Assembly: GCA_937871985.1 (NCBI GenBank)
Contig: CALMPB010000409.1
Location: 1 to 41,749, forward strand
Reading direction: 5' to 3'
DNA from: an uncultured Burkholderiaceae bacterium
GTDB taxonomy: Bacteria; Pseudomonadota; Gammaproteobacteria; Burkholderiales; Burkholderiaceae
Length of the DNA: 41,749 nt
Made by a program: the position numbers and the translations under genes. Shown piece after piece: positions 1 to 8,484 of the stretch (its first letter is position 1; each line of letters starts with the position of its first letter). The notes below the pieces were generated by a model. The model was not told where the DNA came from. It saw only the letters and a list, made by a program, of their open reading frames with translations, and did no database searches.

Positions 1-1
1 C

Positions 2-499
2 AACGGCCGTAAATTCCGAATGCTCAACATCATCGACGAGTTCAGCCGCGAGTGCGTGGCGATGGTGCCGCTGCGGCGGTTCCGTTCGAACGACGTGATC
101 GACGTGCTGGCCGATCTGTTCATCGAGCATGGGTCGCCTGAGCATATTCGGTCCGACAATGGCCCCGAATTCGCCGCTAATGCCGTGCGCGAATGGCTGG
201 GCCGGCTGGGTGTCACCACCCTGTATATTGAACCCGGCAGCCCGTGGGAGAATGGCTACATCGAAAGCTTCAATGCCCGCCTGCGCGACGAACTGCTCAA
301 CGGCGAAATATTCTATAGCCTTGAGGAGGTACGGATCGTCACCGCCTGGTGGCGTGAGCATTATAACCGGGCGCGCCCGCACAGCAGCCTCGGCTATCTC
401 CCACCAGCACCGGAAACGATCAAGATGCCAGCCTCGCCGCTCGGCTCCGCTGCGCTCCGCCTCCCGCCCAGGCTGGCATCACAGGCGCGTATCAACTAA
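2..499 (+). CDS. IS3-family transposase OrfB, C-terminal part (cut by window start)
   Basis: The reading frame is open from base 2, so the gene begins upstream of the window and only its last 165 or so residues are seen. The visible part is the end of an rve/integrase catalytic core. It contains the second Asp in SDNGPEF and, exactly 35 residues later, the Glu in ENGYIESF, the D-35-E spacing of IS3-family OrfB proteins. The [13 protein letters not shown] block near the end is also typical. The first catalytic Asp and OrfA are outside the window. The right terminal repeat should lie shortly after the stop, around 510-535, but cannot be fixed without the left end. A good match to the family; subgroup (IS407-like) is a guess. 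Confidence 0.92.
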   Translation, partial: NGRKFRMLNIIDEFSRECVAMVPLRRFRSNDVIDVLADLFIEHGSPEHIRSDNGPEFAANAVREWLGRLGVTTLYIEPGSPWENGYIESFNARLRDELLNGEIFYSLEEVRIVTAWWREHYNRARPHSSLGYLPPAPETIKMPASPLGSAALRLPPRLASQARIN

Positions 500-574
500 C
501 TATGCCAACGGACCAGTCATCGCGGGCAGTCCACCCGCTCAACCCAACTGGCAGCAGGCGGCCCCGGCCGTCGG

Positions 575-1102
575 TTACAACGTACCGTGCTCTACGAAAT
601 TATCTTCGCAGAATATCCGACCCATCATTTCCATAAGTTCGGGTTCATGAACCGCGAGTAGGGCCTCGTTCCCATCGACCCATTGAAAATCGTGTTTCAC
701 GCGCGAGATGAACCAGCCTTGTGAGCGGCGCTCTAGCGAGAAGTCATACCAGCCATATTGATTGTTGTACGATGCACCACGATCGGTCGACTTCCAGTGC
801 CGGGCGATCATGTAGACGGTCGCGCGAGCGCAATCGCCGTCAACTGTGATATCGAAGTTCGAATAGAGGTGATGGCGTCGAACACGGCTCAGAAACATGT
901 CCGCGAATCTCGTCCAGAGATCCGCGGAAATCCGTATCTCCGGACTTCCGGTAAGCCGCTGGAAATCGATATTGATCTCATCAAGGAAACATGCCCGATA
1001 GTTGGACCAGATTCCCGTATCGAGCGCCCGTCCGAACTTGAGGATCACACTTTTGACCATCCTCTCGTCCCACAGTTGTTTAATGATTCCCGCATCTTCC
1101 AT
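575..1102 (-). CDS. SnoaL/NTF2-like protein
   Basis: A 175-residue single-domain protein of the SnoaL-like (NTF2 fold) superfamily, which includes scytalone-dehydratase-like enzymes, small subunits of ring-hydroxylating oxygenases and ligand-binding proteins. The pattern YGWYDFSLER, a Gly-Trp turn and KHDFQW near the C-terminus fits the family. ATG at 1102 is preferred to the GTG just before it because GGAG sits at normal spacing. It is the last gene of the minus-strand catabolic run, about 65 bases after the SDR gene. It could be a dehydratase or isomerase acting on a pathway intermediate; no catalytic assignment is possible. It is longer than and not closely similar to the two tandem NTF2-like proteins at 3.8-4.5 kb. 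Confidence 0.75.
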   Translation of the reverse strand: MEDAGIIKQLWDERMVKSVILKFGRALDTGIWSNYRACFLDEINIDFQRLTGSPEIRISADLWTRFADMFLSRVRRHHLYSNFDITVDGDCARATVYMIARHWKSTDRGASYNNQYGWYDFSLERRSQGWFISRVKHDFQWVDGNEALLAVHEPELMEMMGRIFCEDNFVEHGTL

Positions 1103-1167
1103 CACCTACTCCGATCGATTGTGGACTTCTCTGGGCCCTGATGGGCGTTTAACGGGTTCAACCACCG

Positions 1168-1926
1168 TCACCAGCTCGTCGTTCCGCCATCCACGCGAAT
1201 GTCGGCCGCAGTGATGAACGAGCTCTCGTCCGAAGCGAGGAACAGTGCTGTAGCGGCGACCTCCCTCGGAAGCCCGGGCCGCCCGAGCATGATCTTGTCG
1301 ATCATCGGCGCGCGCCACTCCGGCATCTCCAGAAACGCCCGGGTCTGCTTGGTTTCGATCAGCCCGGGTGAGACGCTGTTCACCCGGATACCATGCTGGC
1401 TCCCTTCCATGGCCATCTGCCGGCTCATCGCGAGCACGGCCCCTTTCGCGGCACTGTGCGCGATGCCGGGGAGGACACGATAAGCGGCCCACGCCGACAC
1501 CGACGCGGTATTGATGATCGAACCGCCGCGTACCTTGAGGTGCGGCCAGGCCGCTCGTGTCATGTAGAAGATCAGATCGACTTCCTCGTTGATCGTGCGG
1601 TGCCAGTCACGATCGCTAATCTCCTCAAGCCATCCGAAATAGGCCATCGATGCATTGTTGAAGAGGACGTCGATACCTCCGTAGGTCGCGACCGCGAGAT
1701 CGGCCAACCCGCGGCAATCCTCAACATCGGTAAGGTCGCACGGGTGGAACGATACCATATCGTGCCCCGCGTCGCGGACGGCGTCGACGCAGGCTTGAGC
1801 TGCCTCCGCGTTGACGTCGCATCCGACGATCTTCGCGCCTTCGGCCGCGAACAATTCGGCCGCAACGCGCCCCATGCTGCCGCCGGTCCCGGTTATCACA
1901 CACACCTTGCCTGTGAGACGCCCCAT
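1168..1926 (-). CDS. SDR-family oxidoreductase with altered catalytic Tyr
   Basis: A 252-residue short-chain dehydrogenase/reductase. The Rossmann motif TGTGGSMG is at the N-terminus, followed by NNAS and, near the end, RVNSVSPGLI and the terminal VDGG. The start at 1926 has GAGGAG at good spacing; a longer frame up to 2025 has no such signal and overlaps the hydrolase gene. In the classical YxxxK motif the Tyr is replaced by His (AHSAAKGA, codon CAC), at the expected distance after a Ser. The enzyme may belong to an SDR subgroup with this substitution or may have lost classical activity. It sits between the CocE-type hydrolase and the SnoaL-like gene and probably shares their transcript. An NAD(P)-dependent alcohol or dihydrodiol dehydrogenase is the likely ancestral role. 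Confidence 0.88.
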   Translation of the reverse strand: MGRLTGKVCVITGTGGSMGRVAAELFAAEGAKIVGCDVNAEAAQACVDAVRDAGHDMVSFHPCDLTDVEDCRGLADLAVATYGGIDVLFNNASMAYFGWLEEISDRDWHRTINEEVDLIFYMTRAAWPHLKVRGGSIINTASVSAWAAYRVLPGIAHSAAKGAVLAMSRQMAMEGSQHGIRVNSVSPGLIETKQTRAFLEMPEWRAPMIDKIMLGRPGLPREVAATALFLASDESSFITAADIRVDGGTTSW

Positions 1927-1984
1927 CACTTCCGCTCCTCTTGATCCGTCAGTTTTCGAACAGGTGCCAAAATGTCGCCCGCGG

Positions 1985-3736
1985 TCACCATTGATCCCAG
2001 CCACGCTTTCCGGAGGGCGCCGCACCTACGCGCGGCGCATTCTCACCGCCCGACATGTACGTGCCGATACGGTTGCCGCTGACGATCGGCAGGTCGATCC
2101 GCGACGGATGCTCGGCATCGTGATGCAACGTGATCCATGACGGCGTCTGGCGAAGCAGATGCCCTTGCGCGACGAGATCGAGGAAGGTCGCTGGCGGATC
2201 CTCGTCGGTGCTGCTGATCTGGACCGCGATGCGATGCCCCGGAAGAAAGACGTTGGCGGTCGGCACTATATTCACTTCCATCAAGCGAACTTCGTCAGCT
2301 TCCAGCGGCACGCGTGCGTTGAGCGAATGATGCGCATGCCAAGGCTTGGAAGCCGCAGAATCGGTAGCCGCCATCGAGCCCTTGAGCCATCCACGCGTCA
2401 GCAGGCGGCGCTTCCCCTCGGGATCGACATCCCAGAGCGAGGCGAAGAGATGGACATCCTCGTCAGTGGCGGAGACATAAAGGCTGAGCTTCGCCGGCCC
2501 CACGAGCACGGTTCGCTCGACCAGCGGTGGCGTAACGAAGGTAACAGCGCCGCGAGCATTGAACACATTGTCTTCAAAGCTTGTGCTGCCTTCGTTGGGC
2601 CAGAATTCGTGTTCGCTCAGCAGACCGTCGTGATGCAGATAGAACGGATGCCAGCACGTCTCGGGTAGCGGCCACTCGTGCGCCTCCTGCCAGCGACCAT
2701 CCTCGCCGTGGACGAACAACTGGATCGGAGCTTCCTCAAGATAGCCGGTATCGTTGTTCTTAAGCCAGTGGTCGAACCACCGCAACGATTCATAGGCATA
2801 TTGATAAACCGGGCGATCGAGATAGATGCGCGGACCGACGATCAGCTTCTTGGGCGCGGAAATGCGCTGCCAGGCGCGGAATTCGCCCGGCAGATGCAAT
2901 CCATACATCCCCCAGCACGCCCCGAGCATTATCGGCACGCGAATGTCCTCAAGCCGAGGGTTGCGCTCATGCCAATAAGGGCCATCGGTCGGATTCATCA
3001 GCACGTCGAGGATGATCGGGTGCGCGCCCTGATCCGGTTGCCTGACCGCCGCCGCAAGTTCAGGTACCGCCATGATGTCGCGATCCCGCGCCAATTCGGC
3101 GAGCCGGCGCTGATATTCATCCTCGCCGAGATTCTTGCGTGACCAGGGCTCGACCCGAACGCCGGCGAGATGCCGGGACCATGAGGTCAGAAAGGTGTGG
3201 GCGAGAATCCCGCCGTGATAGAATTTGTCGCGATAGAAATCGGTATAGCCAAACTGCCCCCATACCGCCTTTAACGCAGGGGGATTGCGCGCGGCGACCT
3301 GTTTCGCGGCCACCGAAAAATAGGATACGCCGAACATGCCCACTCGCCCGTTCGACCAGTCCTGCTCGGCGAGCCAGCCGATCAACTCGCAAATGTCTTC
3401 GACGTCGCGCGGACCATAATGGCTGTACGCCCCCTCGGACCGACCGGTCCCCCGCGCATTGAAAATGGCATGAACATAGCCGCGCCGGACGTAGAAATTG
3501 GGGTCTCCCGCTTCCGCCTGGGCATTGCGGCCCTGCATCGCCTGCGGCATCGACGGAATCGACTGCATCGCATTGTCATAGGCATGGACGCCCAGAATGA
3601 CGGGGAAGCGGCCAGGCCCGTCCGGCAGGAAAATGTCGCCGTCGAGGCATATGCCGTCGGACATGCGTACCTTCACCTGCCTTGACACCGTCACACCATG
3701 AACGCGCGGCGAGAGCTGCCACTTGGTCGAATACAT
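1985..3736 (-). CDS. CocE/NonD-family alpha/beta hydrolase
   Basis: A 583-residue protein of the CocE/NonD (X-Pro dipeptidyl-peptidase S15-like) hydrolase family, about the size of cocaine esterase (574 aa). Family landmarks in order: a DG.LDGDIFLP start, NARGTGRSEG at about residue 93, the nucleophile elbow GMFGVSYFS with Ser138, then a C-terminal jelly-roll-like domain ending in ISSTDEDPPATF. Characterised members cleave esters or amides, including xenobiotics such as cocaine. The start has GAGGAGGG directly upstream. It lies 58 bases upstream of the SDR gene. In this cluster it is the obvious candidate for opening an ester or amide bond in the growth substrate. No signal peptide is seen, so it is probably cytoplasmic. 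Confidence 0.9.
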   Translation of the reverse strand: MYSTKWQLSPRVHGVTVSRQVKVRMSDGICLDGDIFLPDGPGRFPVILGVHAYDNAMQSIPSMPQAMQGRNAQAEAGDPNFYVRRGYVHAIFNARGTGRSEGAYSHYGPRDVEDICELIGWLAEQDWSNGRVGMFGVSYFSVAAKQVAARNPPALKAVWGQFGYTDFYRDKFYHGGILAHTFLTSWSRHLAGVRVEPWSRKNLGEDEYQRRLAELARDRDIMAVPELAAAVRQPDQGAHPIILDVLMNPTDGPYWHERNPRLEDIRVPIMLGACWGMYGLHLPGEFRAWQRISAPKKLIVGPRIYLDRPVYQYAYESLRWFDHWLKNNDTGYLEEAPIQLFVHGEDGRWQEAHEWPLPETCWHPFYLHHDGLLSEHEFWPNEGSTSFEDNVFNARGAVTFVTPPLVERTVLVGPAKLSLYVSATDEDVHLFASLWDVDPEGKRRLLTRGWLKGSMAATDSAASKPWHAHHSLNARVPLEADEVRLMEVNIVPTANVFLPGHRIAVQISSTDEDPPATFLDLVAQGHLLRQTPSWITLHHDAEHPSRIDLPIVSGNRIGTYMSGGENAPRVGAAPSGKRGWDQW

Positions 3737-3793
3737 TTTTCCCTCCTCTATCCCCGCGCCTTTTTGGAAGCGCCGCCTCCCTCACCGGCAGGC

Positions 3794-4156
3794 TCAAGCC
3801 GCGGCGGGCGCGAACAATGGGGACTGATCGACATAGATGCGCAGGTGCTTGATTCGCTCGCCGTCGCGCTCCAGCAGCGTCGCCGCCGGGAGCGATACGC
3901 TGCTGCCGTCGAGCCGACGATAGGTGACGATCGACTCCACGACGATCCGCGCTTCCTGCGAAACAGCCCCGATCAGTTGATGTGAGAGACCGTCGATTGA
4001 TCCAAAAAATTGTTCGAGCACGACGAGCGCCGCATCCTTGCCCATCACGCGCGGCCAGTTGCCGAATTGAAGCTCGAGATCGGTGCTGAACCAGTCGCCA
4101 AGATCAGAGATGTCCTTCCTGTCGACCGCAAGGAAGAAGCGCCGCCACCATTCCAT
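3794..4156 (-). CDS. SnoaL/NTF2-like protein (tandem copy 2)
   Basis: A 120-residue NTF2-fold protein starting MEWWRRFF. It aligns along its whole length with the next gene upstream (MAWWDDYF, FANWP/FGNWP, KGLSH/DGLSH, FxRLDG, IYxDxxPxFA), so the two are tandem duplicates. A frame extending to 4297 exists, but ATG 4156 has GGGAGGAT upstream and matches the start of its paralog. Small proteins of this fold can be dehydratases, isomerases or partner subunits, and two copies may form a heteromer. Located between the extradiol dioxygenase and the CocE-type hydrolase. Function unknown. Confidence 0.78.
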   Translation of the reverse strand: MEWWRRFFLAVDRKDISDLGDWFSTDLELQFGNWPRVMGKDAALVVLEQFFGSIDGLSHQLIGAVSQEARIVVESIVTYRRLDGSSVSLPAATLLERDGERIKHLRIYVDQSPLFAPAAA

Positions 4157-4169
4157 CCGATCCTCCCGC

Positions 4170-4523
4170 TCAATCAGCAAAGACAGGCGCGACATCGATA
4201 TAGACCGAAATCGCAGTGATCTTGTTGCCGGGCCGCTCGAACACCGTCGCGGCGCGCGCGGCGACCTTGCGTCCGTCGAGCCGGTCGAAGATGACATCAG
4301 CCTCGACGCAAGCGCGTCCTTCCTGCGCCATCACGTCATAAGCACGGTGGCTCAACCCTTTGAGATTGGTCCAAAAATCAGTGAAGGCGGCAAGAACCTC
4401 TACCTTGCCCTGCTGTTCCGGCCAATTTGCGAAGCGCAATTTGACATTGTCGTCAAACCACGGCGCAAGACGATCAATGTTGAAAGAATCGACGTCCCTA
4501 AAGTAATCATCCCACCATGCCAC
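4170..4523 (-). CDS. SnoaL/NTF2-like protein (tandem copy 1)
   Basis: A 117-residue NTF2-fold protein, paralogous to the following gene, from which it is separated by only 13 bases. The start is GTG at 4523 behind GGAGGG; the resulting N-terminus MAWWDDYF matches MEWWRRFF of the paralog, which supports this unusual start. No active-site residues can be assigned from sequence. Its place 24 bases after the extradiol dioxygenase stop suggests co-translation and a role in the same pathway, for example handling a ring-cleavage product, but this is inference. Confidence 0.78.
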   Translation of the reverse strand: MAWWDDYFRDVDSFNIDRLAPWFDDNVKLRFANWPEQQGKVEVLAAFTDFWTNLKGLSHRAYDVMAQEGRACVEADVIFDRLDGRKVAARAATVFERPGNKITAISVYIDVAPVFAD

Positions 4524-4547
4524 TGGGAAACCCTCCTATAGAAAATT

Positions 4548-5501
4548 CTATTGGCTTTCGTAGTTAACGACGAAATCTTCTGGCACGTCCGGACCCCAAA
4601 GATAGAATGAATTCTCGGGGGGCGGTGACGTTGGCTGCCACGCTACGCCGGATGGAATGTAATCCATGTCATGCGAGTATTCGGCGTAACTTCCCCACGG
4701 ATCGCGTACATAGTGGAAATAATTGGATCCGAGCACATGTCGACCCAGTCCCCAGCCGCGATCATATCCAGCCTCGCGCATCTGCATTGCACCGCGACCG
4801 ACATCGTCGACCGACGACACGTCCCAACTTGAGTGATGAAAACCTGTTCGATCCGATTTGGCGAACGCGACCAGATGATGATCGCATCCGTGCACAGCGT
4901 GCAGAAACGCGACCGCATCCTCCGACCGGTCGGAAAGCCGCAGCCCGATACTTTCCTCATAGAAACGGATCGCGGCGAAAACATCCGGCACAAAGATCAG
5001 CACATGTGATAGACGGGCTGGCCGGACTGGCGGCTGGACGCCGCGAAGGGGCGCATTGCGGGTCCCGGCGAAGCTAGGGAGCCCGGTCTTCTCCTCTTTT
5101 TCATCGACCGTCTTCTTGATACCCGGCCTGATCTGCAACGCGACCCCGTTAAGGTCGCGAAACCAGATCCCGTCCTGATCGAAAGCCTTTTCCGGCGGGT
5201 CGATCCGTACGGTTCCGAGCGCCTCCAGACGGCGCGCCAGATCCGGCATATCCTGGCGATAAGCGGAAAAACTCAAATAGTTGAGCCGCTTCCTCGGTCC
5301 CTCGACGATGCGCCCCCAAAGGTGCGACGACGCGAAGGTATAGAGTGAAAGGCCGCCACGCTCACCCCTCACGTCCAGGCCGAAGCTTTCATAGAAGTGC
5401 CGCGCCTCGCTGAGATCGGGTACAATGATCGAGAAATGGTCGAGTGAATGGATGCCGAGGCGCCCGCTCGCTATTTCGGTTTCCGCGGTCATCGCGCTCA
5501 C
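4548..5501 (-). CDS. Extradiol (VOC-fold) ring-cleavage dioxygenase
   Basis: A 317-residue protein made of two vicinal-oxygen-chelate domains (about residues 18-125 and 162-280), the layout of type I extradiol catechol dioxygenases. The iron ligands are visible in the C-terminal domain: His166 in RLSHVLIF, His223 in the GFHHSSWDV strand and Glu274 in GSYAEYSHD, with the HYVRDPWG turn before it. Such enzymes use Fe(II) and O2 to cleave a catechol next to the two hydroxyls. ATG overlaps the stop of the upstream monooxygenase gene (ATGA at 5498-5501), so the two are translationally coupled. This fits hydroxylation of a phenol to a catechol followed at once by meta-cleavage. Substrate unknown. 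Confidence 0.88.
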   Translation of the reverse strand: MSAMTAETEIASGRLGIHSLDHFSIIVPDLSEARHFYESFGLDVRGERGGLSLYTFASSHLWGRIVEGPRKRLNYLSFSAYRQDMPDLARRLEALGTVRIDPPEKAFDQDGIWFRDLNGVALQIRPGIKKTVDEKEEKTGLPSFAGTRNAPLRGVQPPVRPARLSHVLIFVPDVFAAIRFYEESIGLRLSDRSEDAVAFLHAVHGCDHHLVAFAKSDRTGFHHSSWDVSSVDDVGRGAMQMREAGYDRGWGLGRHVLGSNYFHYVRDPWGSYAEYSHDMDYIPSGVAWQPTSPPPENSFYLWGPDVPEDFVVNYESQ

Positions 5502-6718
5502 CCGACGCTCTGGGCGCTTTCATCCGCCCAGCGATCGATGACGATCGGCGCCGCCTCGAACAGCGTCATGTCATTGGCGATGTAATGCTGCGCCGCGACC
5601 GCGATATCGAGCATGTTGCGCGCCAGGATGCTGGGGCGGCGCAGCGATGAAGAAACCGAGCTATAGGCGAAAGCCGCGACATCGCGGCACACATGGTGTG
5701 TCCAGGTCGTCATCTGCCGGATGATCTGGATTTCCCCCTCGCTCAGCGCTTCGCCTGCGTCAGCCTTCCGATCGGCTGCCGCGAAAAGCCCATAAGCTCG
5801 CGCGCGAGCGGCCTGGAACAGCGCTTCATGCCGGATGAAGTCGAGTTTGAAGGTTGGCGTGTCCGCAACCGAAGCGCTTGCATAAAGACGCTTCTTGAGG
5901 CTCGCCGCTTGCGCCACCTCATGCAGCGATCGCCGTGCGATGCCCAACGCGACTCCCGTATGACCTGCGCAGACCGCAACAAGCGTCCCGACGGTTGCCG
6001 CGCGCGACTGCCGCATCGGCTCCGTCCAATATTGATTGAAAGTCCAGCTCGCCGGGATCTTCTGCTCCGGTAGTTCATAGTCGAAGCTGCCGGTCGCCTG
6101 CATGCCGGCAACGTCCCAATTGCCCAATATCCTGACCTGGTCCGCCGGCACGAACGCGCCGACGACCCGCGGTTTGCCATCCGCCTCCAAGACAGGCTTG
6201 CCGTCTTCGTGAACAACCATCGCCGACGAAACCCAATCGGCGTGAGAGATGCCGCTCCCAAAAGCATAACGGCCACCGCCGAGGTAGAAATCGCCATCGC
6301 GCACCGCTTTTCCGGTCGGCGCATAGGTCGCGGTCATCACCGGGGGCCGTGGGCCGCCGAACATCCGCTCGACATGCTCGTCACCGCAAAAATTCGCGGC
6401 GACCATCGTCCCAATACCCTGCGCCGCGAGTGACCATCCCGACGATGAATCCGCGCTTGCAAGCTCCTCGGCCAAGGCCGCGAACTCGGTGATGCCGGTA
6501 TCGGCCCCGCCAAGGCTTTTCGGGACGAGCAGCCAATAAAAGCCCGCATCACGGAAAGCGTCCACCACCAGGCGCGAAGTCGCTCCGGCATTTTCCGGCT
6601 TATCGGCTTCCGCGCGGATCAGAGCACGCAGCTCCATGGCGCGTGCAACGAAGCCATCCCCATCCGAAGTGAGGCGGACGTTGTCAGCGTCCTTCCGCTT
6701 GAGTGCGATTGTGTCCAC
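5498..6718 (-). CDS. FMNH2-dependent monooxygenase, acyl-CoA dehydrogenase fold (HsaA-like)
   Basis: A 406-residue protein of the acyl-CoA dehydrogenase fold group that contains oxygenase components of two-component flavin monooxygenases (HsaA, HpaH-type C2). Recognisable segments are FRDAGFYWLLVPKSLGG, the SSSGWSLAAQG stretch, WDVAGMQATGSFD and a C-terminal helical domain with ETxFE-like features absent, as expected for monooxygenases. It would hydroxylate a phenolic ring using FMNH2 or FADH2 supplied by a flavin reductase; a candidate is encoded at 9158-9655. The start is GTG 6718 with GAGGAG 8 bases upstream. It is coupled to the extradiol dioxygenase and is a paralog of 7212-8435. A desulfurisation or other flavin role is possible, but the neighbours favour ring hydroxylation. 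Confidence 0.85.
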   Translation of the reverse strand: MDTIALKRKDADNVRLTSDGDGFVARAMELRALIRAEADKPENAGATSRLVVDAFRDAGFYWLLVPKSLGGADTGITEFAALAEELASADSSSGWSLAAQGIGTMVAANFCGDEHVERMFGGPRPPVMTATYAPTGKAVRDGDFYLGGGRYAFGSGISHADWVSSAMVVHEDGKPVLEADGKPRVVGAFVPADQVRILGNWDVAGMQATGSFDYELPEQKIPASWTFNQYWTEPMRQSRAATVGTLVAVCAGHTGVALGIARRSLHEVAQAASLKKRLYASASVADTPTFKLDFIRHEALFQAARARAYGLFAAADRKADAGEALSEGEIQIIRQMTTWTHHVCRDVAAFAYSSVSSSLRRPSILARNMLDIAVAAQHYIANDMTLFEAAPIVIDRWADESAQSVG

Positions 6719-6750
6719 GGTCAGTGCTCCTCAGCTCAGCGCTCGCGCGC

Positions 6751-7182
6751 TCAATTGGCAAGCGCGGCCAGGACCGCCTTGGTGACAGACAGGTCGAGAT
6801 CGGAGCTCGCGCCGCTTACGCCCGCCGCGCCGATGCATTCGTCACCCGCGAAGATCGGAAGCCCACCCGGCACCACCGAGAAGCCCTCCACATGCGGCAT
6901 GGAAATCGACGCACCCGGATCGCCCGAAATGAAGTTGATGACGTCGCCCGAGGGAGCGCCAACCATCGCCGAGGTCCACGCCTTCTTTTCGGCAACCTTC
7001 AACGCGAGTTCGGTCGCGCCATCCATGCGCGCCGCCGACACCAATTGCCCGGCGCGATCGACTATCACAATGGCCATCGGCACCCCGACGCCAGCGGCGG
7101 CCTCGACGCCCGCCGCGATCGCCGTCTGCACCCCGGCCAGCCGCAAGGCCGATGATTGTCGGGCGAAATTCGACTGGGACAT
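6751..7182 (-). CDS. GlcG/HbpS-family protein (DUF336)
   Basis: A 143-residue protein of the GlcG/HbpS (heme-degrading domain, DUF336) family. Matching segments are GVPMAIVIVDRAGQLVSAARMDGA in the middle and GLPIFAGDECIGAAGVSGA towards the end. The family includes extracellular heme-binding HbpS and small proteins commonly found in aromatic-degradation clusters, where their job is largely unproven. ATG 7182 has GAGAGGAT upstream; the longer frame to 7320 overlaps the neighbour and lacks support. It stands between two paralogous monooxygenase genes, which suggests an accessory role in those reactions. No signal peptide is seen. Confidence 0.82.
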   Translation of the reverse strand: MSQSNFARQSSALRLAGVQTAIAAGVEAAAGVGVPMAIVIVDRAGQLVSAARMDGATELALKVAEKKAWTSAMVGAPSGDVINFISGDPGASISMPHVEGFSVVPGGLPIFAGDECIGAAGVSGASSDLDLSVTKAVLAALAN

Positions 7183-7211
7183 AGTGAAAATCCTCTCATA
7201 TTCCTGATGTT

Positions 7212-8435
7212 TTAGAAGGTGCCCTTGGGCGGCAGGCCGAGTTGCTGCTGCGCGTACATCGCGCCAACCGTCGGCCAGTTGAGACTGATATGGCGCACCG
7301 CGACGTTGACATCGCGCCACGCGCGCTGGATCGGGTTGGACAGCTCGGAGCCGCTCGCGCCCAGCGCTTCGAACAGCGTATTAACGGCGTGCGCGGCCCC
7401 GCGCGCGACATAAGCATGATTGCGACGGTGCCTGATGCGCGTCGGAATATCGGGAAGCTGCCCGATCGCGAGTCCCGCTTCCAGCTCATCAAGGTCGCGC
7501 ATGATCAACGCGCGTCCCGCATCTACCGTGGCGGACGCCTCACCTATCGCGAGCTGAACACTCGGCAAGCTGTTCATGGGCACGGGGGGGCCACCCGCCT
7601 GCGCAACCGTCTTGCTCTGTGCGATGGCGGTGAAATCCTCGACTGCGCCGAGCGCCATGCCCAACGGCAAGGTCGCAAGCGCCACTGGCATGCTGCCGGT
7701 AAAAGTCAGCCGGTAGAGCGGATTGGCGCTGAGCGCGGCACCAGGGGCATTGCCCGAATTGATTTGCGGCACCGTCAGCACGCGATGTTCGGGAACGAAA
7801 ATCTCATCGGCGACGACGATCGTATTGCTGCCGGTTCCGCTCAGGCCGGACGAGAACCAGGTATCGTGGATTTCCGCCTCGTTCGCCGGGATCAGGAACC
7901 AGGCGGGAACCGGCGCGTTTCGCTCGCCTTCGGGCGGCAGCATCCCGCCGACGATGTACCAATCACAATTGTCCGAATTGCTCGAAAATGGCCAGGACCC
8001 GGAAAGCCCGTAGCCACCCTTCCGCCGAATGCATTTCCCGACCGGCATATAGGACCCGGCAACGATCGATCGACGATCGGCCCAGACCTCCTCCTGCGCT
8101 TCCAGCGGATAAAGCCCGACGATCCAGTTATGGGCGGCGCTCAGGCAGGTGCACCAGGCGGTGCTCCCGCATCCTTTGGCCAGGGCGAAGTTGAATTTCG
8201 CCAGTGTCGAGAAGCCATATTCAAAACCGCCAAAAGCCTTCGGCTGGAACAGGCGGAATATGCCGGTGTCGTGCATCATCTCCATTATCTCCGGCGATAC
8301 CCGCCGGTCTCGTTCGGTCTGTTCGGCGCGCGCTTTCAGCATCGGAACAAACCGCGCTGCGCGAGCGATGATCTCATCCGCCGACAAATATTCTTCGCCG
8401 CTCGGCTCTTTGACGGTTGCGCTGCGAATCACCAT
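7212..8435 (-). CDS. FMNH2-dependent monooxygenase, acyl-CoA dehydrogenase fold (second copy)
   Basis: A 407-residue protein of the same HsaA/HpaH-like group as 5498-6718. It shows DTGIFRLFQPKAFGGFEYG, GCGSTAWCTCLSAAHNW, WPFSSNSDNCDW and FSSGLSGTGSN, the family's flavin- and substrate-site segments. ATG 8435 has GGAGAGG 8 bases upstream. It is the first gene of the downstream minus-strand set and is divergent from the TetR gene, sharing a short control region. Two oxygenases with only one flavin reductase in the window suggest two hydroxylation steps or two substrates. Related proteins have been annotated as p-hydroxyphenylacetate or 3-HSA hydroxylase; the true substrate is unknown. Confidence 0.86.
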   Translation of the reverse strand: MVIRSATVKEPSGEEYLSADEIIARAARFVPMLKARAEQTERDRRVSPEIMEMMHDTGIFRLFQPKAFGGFEYGFSTLAKFNFALAKGCGSTAWCTCLSAAHNWIVGLYPLEAQEEVWADRRSIVAGSYMPVGKCIRRKGGYGLSGSWPFSSNSDNCDWYIVGGMLPPEGERNAPVPAWFLIPANEAEIHDTWFSSGLSGTGSNTIVVADEIFVPEHRVLTVPQINSGNAPGAALSANPLYRLTFTGSMPVALATLPLGMALGAVEDFTAIAQSKTVAQAGGPPVPMNSLPSVQLAIGEASATVDAGRALIMRDLDELEAGLAIGQLPDIPTRIRHRRNHAYVARGAAHAVNTLFEALGASGSELSNPIQRAWRDVNVAVRHISLNWPTVGAMYAQQQLGLPPKGTF

Positions 8436-8466
8436 TTTATAGCCTCTCCGTTCATTATATGTGACT

Positions 8467-8480
8467 ATACGGTATCGTAT
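8467..8480. promoter_or_regulatory. Candidate TetR operator between divergent genes
   Basis: Inverted repeat ATACG-GTAT-CGTAT in the space between the minus-strand monooxygenase (start 8435) and the plus-strand TetR gene. It ends 5 bases before ATG 8485. Position and symmetry fit autoregulation by the TetR protein and control of the divergent set. A partly similar sequence lies upstream of the TonB receptor at 14733-14758. This is inference from sequence only. Confidence 0.45.
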
Positions 8481-8484
8481 CAAA

